A stretch of DNA of 64,000 nt from Fervidicoccaceae archaeon (lineage in GTDB: Archaea > Thermoproteota > Thermoprotei_A > Sulfolobales > Fervidicoccaceae): the NCBI GenBank assembly GCA_038734945.1, contig JAVYOA010000001.1:1-64000 (forward strand), written 5' to 3'. The notes below the pieces were generated by a model. The model was not told the DNA's origin, did not search any database, and saw nothing but the letters and a program-made list of their open reading frames with translations. Below are positions 60,577-64,000 of this stretch, in pieces (positions within the stretch are counted from its first letter, which is position 1; each line of letters begins with the position of its first letter). Both the position numbers and the translations under genes were made by a program.

Positions 60577-61647
60577 TCATCCACTCTGTGTTCTTTTTTT
60601 CTCTGCTTCTGAGCTCTTGATTGAGCCAAAAATGAGGGGCTTCTCCTTAAATATTCCATTTGGATTAATTAACAATATAGCTATGATTGAAATACTGAGA
60701 AGAAGATAGTCAAGCCAAGCTACATTGAATGCTAGGAAAGATGCCAGCTGCTGCTTATATGTGTAGATCAGTGTTCTTGCTGTAACGAAGACAAATGTTC
60801 CAACAACTGGCCCCAAGTTTGTGCCCATTCCTCCCAACATCATCATTACCCAAGGCCAAAATGTCCAGGAAAATCTGTCGAATGCAGTTGCTATGACACC
60901 TAGGGTGTAGTAAGCATATAGGCTTCCAGCAAGAGCTGCTGTGGCAGAGCCTATGAAAATTACTGTAGCTCTTTTTGCAGCTATGTCTTTACCCAGGGCA
61001 CCTGCAGCATCTTCATTTTCTCTTATGGCTTTGAGAGCTCTTCCAAAGGGAGTTGTAAGCATTTTCCAGTATATGAGAAACACGATGATAGCAATGGCGG
61101 AGAGCAGAGCCGTGTAGTACAAGTATCTATTTCCACCAAGGGAATAGAAGGGATCTGGCACTTGAACTCCAGAGGTTCCTCCAGCTATTGGCTCATAATT
61201 GTAGCCAACAACCCTGATGGTTTCAGCCATCGCCAGGAGAGTGATACCCAGGTAGTCCTCTCTGAGCCTGACTGATGGGATAACGCTCAAAAGACCTATA
61301 ATCCCTCCTACCAAGCTGGAGAGAGCTACTGTTGAGATGAATAGAAGAGCTGCTGCCCAAGCATTGGAGGATAGCCATGGATTGACTGTGGATACTATAA
61401 TGTTGTTCTGAGTCACGTAGTTGCTCACTGAAATGGGATTGTTGCCTTGAAGAGCATTGTAGAGAAATACTCCTATCCTTGGAGAGAACCAAGCAGTAAA
61501 TAGAGCGCCAGAAATTACCGCAAGCATTTTCCCAAAATTTGGAATCCCTGTGAATCCAGCTTCAAGGTTGAGGCTAATTACGACAATGAGATATATTGAG
61601 GCCATTGAAATGACTGCCAGGGAAAGCTGAATAATCTCTGATGACAG
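60577..61647 (-). CDS. livM: Branched-chain amino acid ABC transporter permease (LivM-type)
   Basis: A LivM-type permease with about nine or ten helices. Motifs are SLNLEAGFTGIPNFGKMLA near the start, GLLSVIPSVRLREDYLGIT near residue 133 and the cytoplasmic ALKAIRENEDAAGALG near residue 213. The first ATG (61605) would cut the first membrane helix. The frame between the livH TGA (61654-61656) and that ATG is open and encodes the missing hydrophobic residues, but has no ATG, GTG or TTG. CTG at 61647, preceded by GGAGGTGAGGAGAA, is the best start and gives 356 residues. LivG and LivF are not in the window. Confidence 0.85.
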   Translation of the reverse strand: MSSEIIQLSLAVISMASIYLIVVISLNLEAGFTGIPNFGKMLAVISGALFTAWFSPRIGVFLYNALQGNNPISVSNYVTQNNIIVSTVNPWLSSNAWAAALLFISTVALSSLVGGIIGLLSVIPSVRLREDYLGITLLAMAETIRVVGYNYEPIAGGTSGVQVPDPFYSLGGNRYLYYTALLSAIAIIVFLIYWKMLTTPFGRALKAIRENEDAAGALGKDIAAKRATVIFIGSATAALAGSLYAYYTLGVIATAFDRFSWTFWPWVMMMLGGMGTNLGPVVGTFVFVTARTLIYTYKQQLASFLAFNVAWLDYLLLSISIIAILLINPNGIFKEKPLIFGSIKSSEAEKKRTQSG

Positions 61648-61653
61648 TTCTCC

Positions 61654-62700
61654 TCACCTCCTCTTTATCTTGAATGGGCCTATTCCTGCCAATCCCTTTG
61701 GGAAGAGCATGAGGGTTGCTGTCATTATGAGGAGGGGAATTATTGGCCTGTAGGCACTGCTTATTCCGGTGAGCGCTGTTATGTAGCCAAGAAGGACTGT
61801 TTCGCTTAGCCCAATAATGATCGCACCAAGCACTGAGCCGTACAGCGAACCAATGCCTCCCAATATGCTTGAAGCGAATATGCTTATTATAAGCGTCATT
61901 CCAGTTGATGTGTTTGTGTAGAATTTCAGTGGTATGAGAGAGCCTGCTATTCCAGAAACTCCTCCTGATATGAACCATGCAGCAACGCTAGCGAGCTCCA
62001 CATTGATGCCTATGACACCCGAGAGATTTGGATTCTCGACGACTGCTCTCAGAGCTATTCCAAATTTGGTCTTTTTGAGAAGGAGTTCGAGGGATGAGAG
62101 TATTGCTGCTAATAGAATTGGTGCTATAAAGAGAGCTCTCTGCACGCCAGCTTTTCCCATTAGGTCATAACTATAATAGGTGAAGTCCCTCGCATCTATG
62201 CTCAGCGGAACTTTGTATCCAGCTTGGTTGGACAAAGTTGAAATTGCTGAGAGAAAGCTGGAACTAGCAGCATCAACGTAGATATTGAGAACGGAAAAAA
62301 TGAACATGTCAGTTGCTATTGTAGCTATCATTAGCACAGTTGGAGATCCTCCTCTTCTCTTGAGGGGTCTCAGCACTGCTAGGTATTGAGCAACTGCAAC
62401 CAGCCCTACAATAATGAATGAAACTAGAATGAATTCCAGATATACAGATAGGGGGATCGAGTAGTTGTAGACGGAGGCGTTTATCTCCAGGGGATTGGCT
62501 CCAGAGAGGAGGGCATTTTTCACGGCTCCTATTCTGCTCAAGCTGACTAAGGTCCATGTGGTATATGCACCGAGGATGGCGAAGCTGGCCTGAGCAAAGT
62601 TTGGAACCTTTGTTATCGAATATGTGAGGGAGAGCCCTAAGCTGAGAAGGGATAGAATGGAGCAGTATATTATAGCATTTACAAGCTGAGGAGGCAGCAC
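61654..62700 (-). CDS. livH: Branched-chain amino acid ABC transporter permease (LivH-type)
   Basis: A 348-residue LivH-type permease with about eight helices. The start LVNAIIYCSILSLLSLGLSL, then TKVPNFAQASFAILGAYTTW near residue 35, the cytoplasmic loop FGIALRAVVENPNLSGVIGI near residue 220 and GGIGSLYGSVLGAIIIGLSE near residue 285 are typical. It pairs with LivM to form the channel for branched-chain amino acids. The reading frame of livM continues in the same frame after its TGA. ATG 62700 follows the livK gene by 74 bases. Confidence 0.92.
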   Translation of the reverse strand: MLPPQLVNAIIYCSILSLLSLGLSLTYSITKVPNFAQASFAILGAYTTWTLVSLSRIGAVKNALLSGANPLEINASVYNYSIPLSVYLEFILVSFIIVGLVAVAQYLAVLRPLKRRGGSPTVLMIATIATDMFIFSVLNIYVDAASSSFLSAISTLSNQAGYKVPLSIDARDFTYYSYDLMGKAGVQRALFIAPILLAAILSSLELLLKKTKFGIALRAVVENPNLSGVIGINVELASVAAWFISGGVSGIAGSLIPLKFYTNTSTGMTLIISIFASSILGGIGSLYGSVLGAIIIGLSETVLLGYITALTGISSAYRPIIPLLIMTATLMLFPKGLAGIGPFKIKRR

Positions 62701-62774
62701 GGGCTAACCCTTCTTTGGATTTTAAAGGATTTCAATTATAAGTGGATTATATTCCTTTCTCACTATTAAAAAAA

Positions 62775-64000
62775 TTAGCTGAATGTGAATGATTTTGTAG
62801 CTGTGTCGTACATTCCTTTGTAGCTCCATACATACTGGCCCTGCTGGCTGTCCACTGCATATATAAAGTAATTAGCATATGCCCTATCTCCATTGGCATT
62901 GAGCTGAGTCCAGCCTGTTACTCCATAGTAGTTAGAAGCTATTGTTGGGAGGATCTTGATAACTTTGTCCGGAGAATAGTCTCCTGCTGTTATTATAGAT
63001 AAGGTCAGGATCCATGCTATATCGTATGTGTTGTAGGCATATGAAATGGGCTCTGTTCCCAGACTCTGGATAAACCTCGCTGTGAGGTTCTCGTACTTTG
63101 GATTGGGCAGTGTTCCAGCTATAGTGGCAGTGAAGTTCGTCTTTACTGCGAAGGAAGCTGCAACTGGATCGCTAATTAGCTTGCCAGATTTAGCTATTCC
63201 ATCTGTTCCTATCCATCTTACGCTGGAGAGTGATTGGTACTGACTTGCCTGATCGATGAATTGGACTCCTTCCTCAAAGGATATGAGGACAACTCCAACG
63301 CTTGATTCCCCGTATTTTCCTATCAGAGAGCTCACAGTATTAGCAAGCTGGTTCACTTCAGAAGTGTAGTCGCTTGCCTGCACGGAATATCGAGGTCCAG
63401 TGATCGCATCGATTCCGAGCAATGCCATGTTAGCAATTGTGGAATTAGCCAGGTTGTCTCCCCAGTCATCTCCTCTCCAAACAATAACAACATGTTTGAG
63501 ACCGTAGTACTTTGCCAATTGTGCCAGAGCCTCCCCCTGCATTCTATCATCGACAACTAGCCTGAAAATGAAGTCGTTAGGAATAGCTAGAGCTGGAGAT
63601 GTACTAGAAGGGCTGAATATTATTATATGGTTCGAATTAGCGAAGCCCATGATGTTCTTAACTTCAGAGCTTGCCATTGGACCAACTATGAATTTCACTC
63701 CTTGTGCATAGAGGCTCTGCAGCTTTTGAAGCGCCACGTTTGGATTAGTCTGTGTATCCTCAATGAAGACCTTCACTTGGTATGGAAGCCCGGAGGAGTT
63801 GAGGAATGCATTTATGTCTGAGGCAGCCAGCTGAAGAGCCAGACTGTTCTGCTGTCCAAAGGTCTGAAGATCTCCGCTGAGGGGGAAGAGGCCTCCCAGA
63901 GCTATTGTGGTTAAGGTTTTCGCCGATGTGCTCTGCTGTGCAGTTGTATTTGTGCTAGGAGTTGTGGATGTTGTTTGGGTCTTCAGCCCAAATCCTACAG
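62775..64000 (-). CDS. livK: Branched-chain amino acid ABC substrate-binding protein (LivK-type), N-terminus beyond the right edge
   Basis: The minus-strand frame is open from 62775 to the right edge (about 408 codons), so the start codon lies outside the window. After a Thr/Ser-rich linker (QTTSTTPSTNTT) it reads IALGGLFPLSGDLQTFG, the classical start of the Peripla_BP_6 domain. IVGPMASSEVKNIMGFANSN and RWIGTDGIAKSGKL follow. The linker after a signal or anchor helix is typical of archaeal lipid- or membrane-anchored binding proteins. A GTG inside the frame near 63776 is not the true start. Confidence 0.9.
   Translation of the reverse strand, partial: VGFGLKTQTTSTTPSTNTTAQQSTSAKTLTTIALGGLFPLSGDLQTFGQQNSLALQLAASDINAFLNSSGLPYQVKVFIEDTQTNPNVALQKLQSLYAQGVKFIVGPMASSEVKNIMGFANSNHIIIFSPSSTSPALAIPNDFIFRLVVDDRMQGEALAQLAKYYGLKHVVIVWRGDDWGDNLANSTIANMALLGIDAITGPRYSVQASDYTSEVNQLANTVSSLIGKYGESSVGVVLISFEEGVQFIDQASQYQSLSSVRWIGTDGIAKSGKLISDPVAASFAVKTNFTATIAGTLPNPKYENLTARFIQSLGTEPISYAYNTYDIAWILTLSIITAGDYSPDKVIKILPTIASNYYGVTGWTQLNANGDRAYANYFIYAVDSQQGQYVWSYKGMYDTATKSFTFS

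Noticed and set aside
62775-63776. A shorter livK starting at the internal GTG near 63776
   Set aside because: The frame continues upstream through the conserved IALGGLFPLSGDL start and a Thr-rich linker to the window edge.
1-64000. CRISPR array, prophage, integrase or complete insertion sequence
   Set aside because: No regularly spaced repeats, Cas genes, integrase or intact transposase were seen; only two TnpB relics are present.

Overview
This window comes from a thermophilic crenarchaeote (Thermoprotei; the gene set would suit a relative of Fervidicoccales, Desulfurococcales or Acidilobales, but I cannot name the genus). The evidence is ribosomal protein eS26, a thermosome, archaeal RNA polymerase subunit Rpo6, an A/V-type ATP synthase, mevalonate kinase, archaeal myo-inositol-phosphate synthase, a Taw3 wybutosine enzyme, a Trm-G10 methyltransferase, a thermopsin-like protein and an intron-bearing tRNA-Met. 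Genes are tightly packed, often with overlapping stops and starts, use many GTG and TTG starts, and often lie 20-35 bases after TATA-like boxes, as in archaeal leaderless or short-leader transcripts. No CRISPR array, rRNA, complete insertion sequence, integrase or phage gene was seen.

Layout. 1-7 kb: a divergent oligopeptide ABC transporter (substrate-binding protein at the left edge; DppD, DppF, DppB, DppC), a small membrane protein with a TctA-like permease, and mevalonate kinase. 7-15 kb: HAD phosphatase with myo-inositol-phosphate synthase, a PadR-like regulator, a solitary DNA methyltransferase, a decayed nucleoside-permease fragment, D-aminopeptidase, threonine dehydratase, a DUF2070 membrane protein and an AhpD-like protein. 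15-25 kb: a small DUF5679-like protein, Rpo6, thermosome, a MoaD-like protein, a three-subunit molybdenum hydroxylase, and a Taw3-ThiL-heme O synthase operon. 25-31 kb: two small DNA-binding proteins, tRNA-Val, a second solitary methyltransferase, a PadR-controlled ABC exporter, a methyltransferase and an RNase Z-like hydrolase. 31-39 kb: information processing genes (topoisomerase IA, PRPP synthetase, Trm-G10, RNase Z, endonuclease IV, eS26, ProRS). 39-46 kb: the A-type ATP synthase cluster (F, E-A-B-D, K on the minus strand; I divergent). 46-52 kb: TnpB relic, flavodiiron protein, P-type H+-ATPase, methyltransferase, CysRS. 52-64 kb: a thermopsin-like cell-surface protein with 70-residue repeats, a glycosyltransferase, a metallo-beta-lactamase protein, a phosphate/sugar MFS carrier, a second TnpB relic, a short MscS channel, tRNA-Met and LivM/LivH/LivK.

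How the genes may work together (inference). The thermopsin-like protein, oligopeptide transporter, D-aminopeptidase, threonine dehydratase and branched-chain amino acid transporter together point to a peptide- and amino-acid-consuming lifestyle. The flavodiiron protein suggests defence against oxygen or nitric oxide. The heme O synthase hints at a heme-copper oxidase elsewhere in the genome, so the organism may not be a strict anaerobe.

No clearly new multi-gene defence or mobile system was found. The best leads are the regular 210-nt repeats of the thermopsin-like gene; two decayed TnpB genes, one with a zinc-ribbon deletion and the other followed by its right-end/omega-RNA-like trailer; a likely non-AUG start of livM; a divergent TctA-like transporter with a small partner; and three operator-like palindromes.
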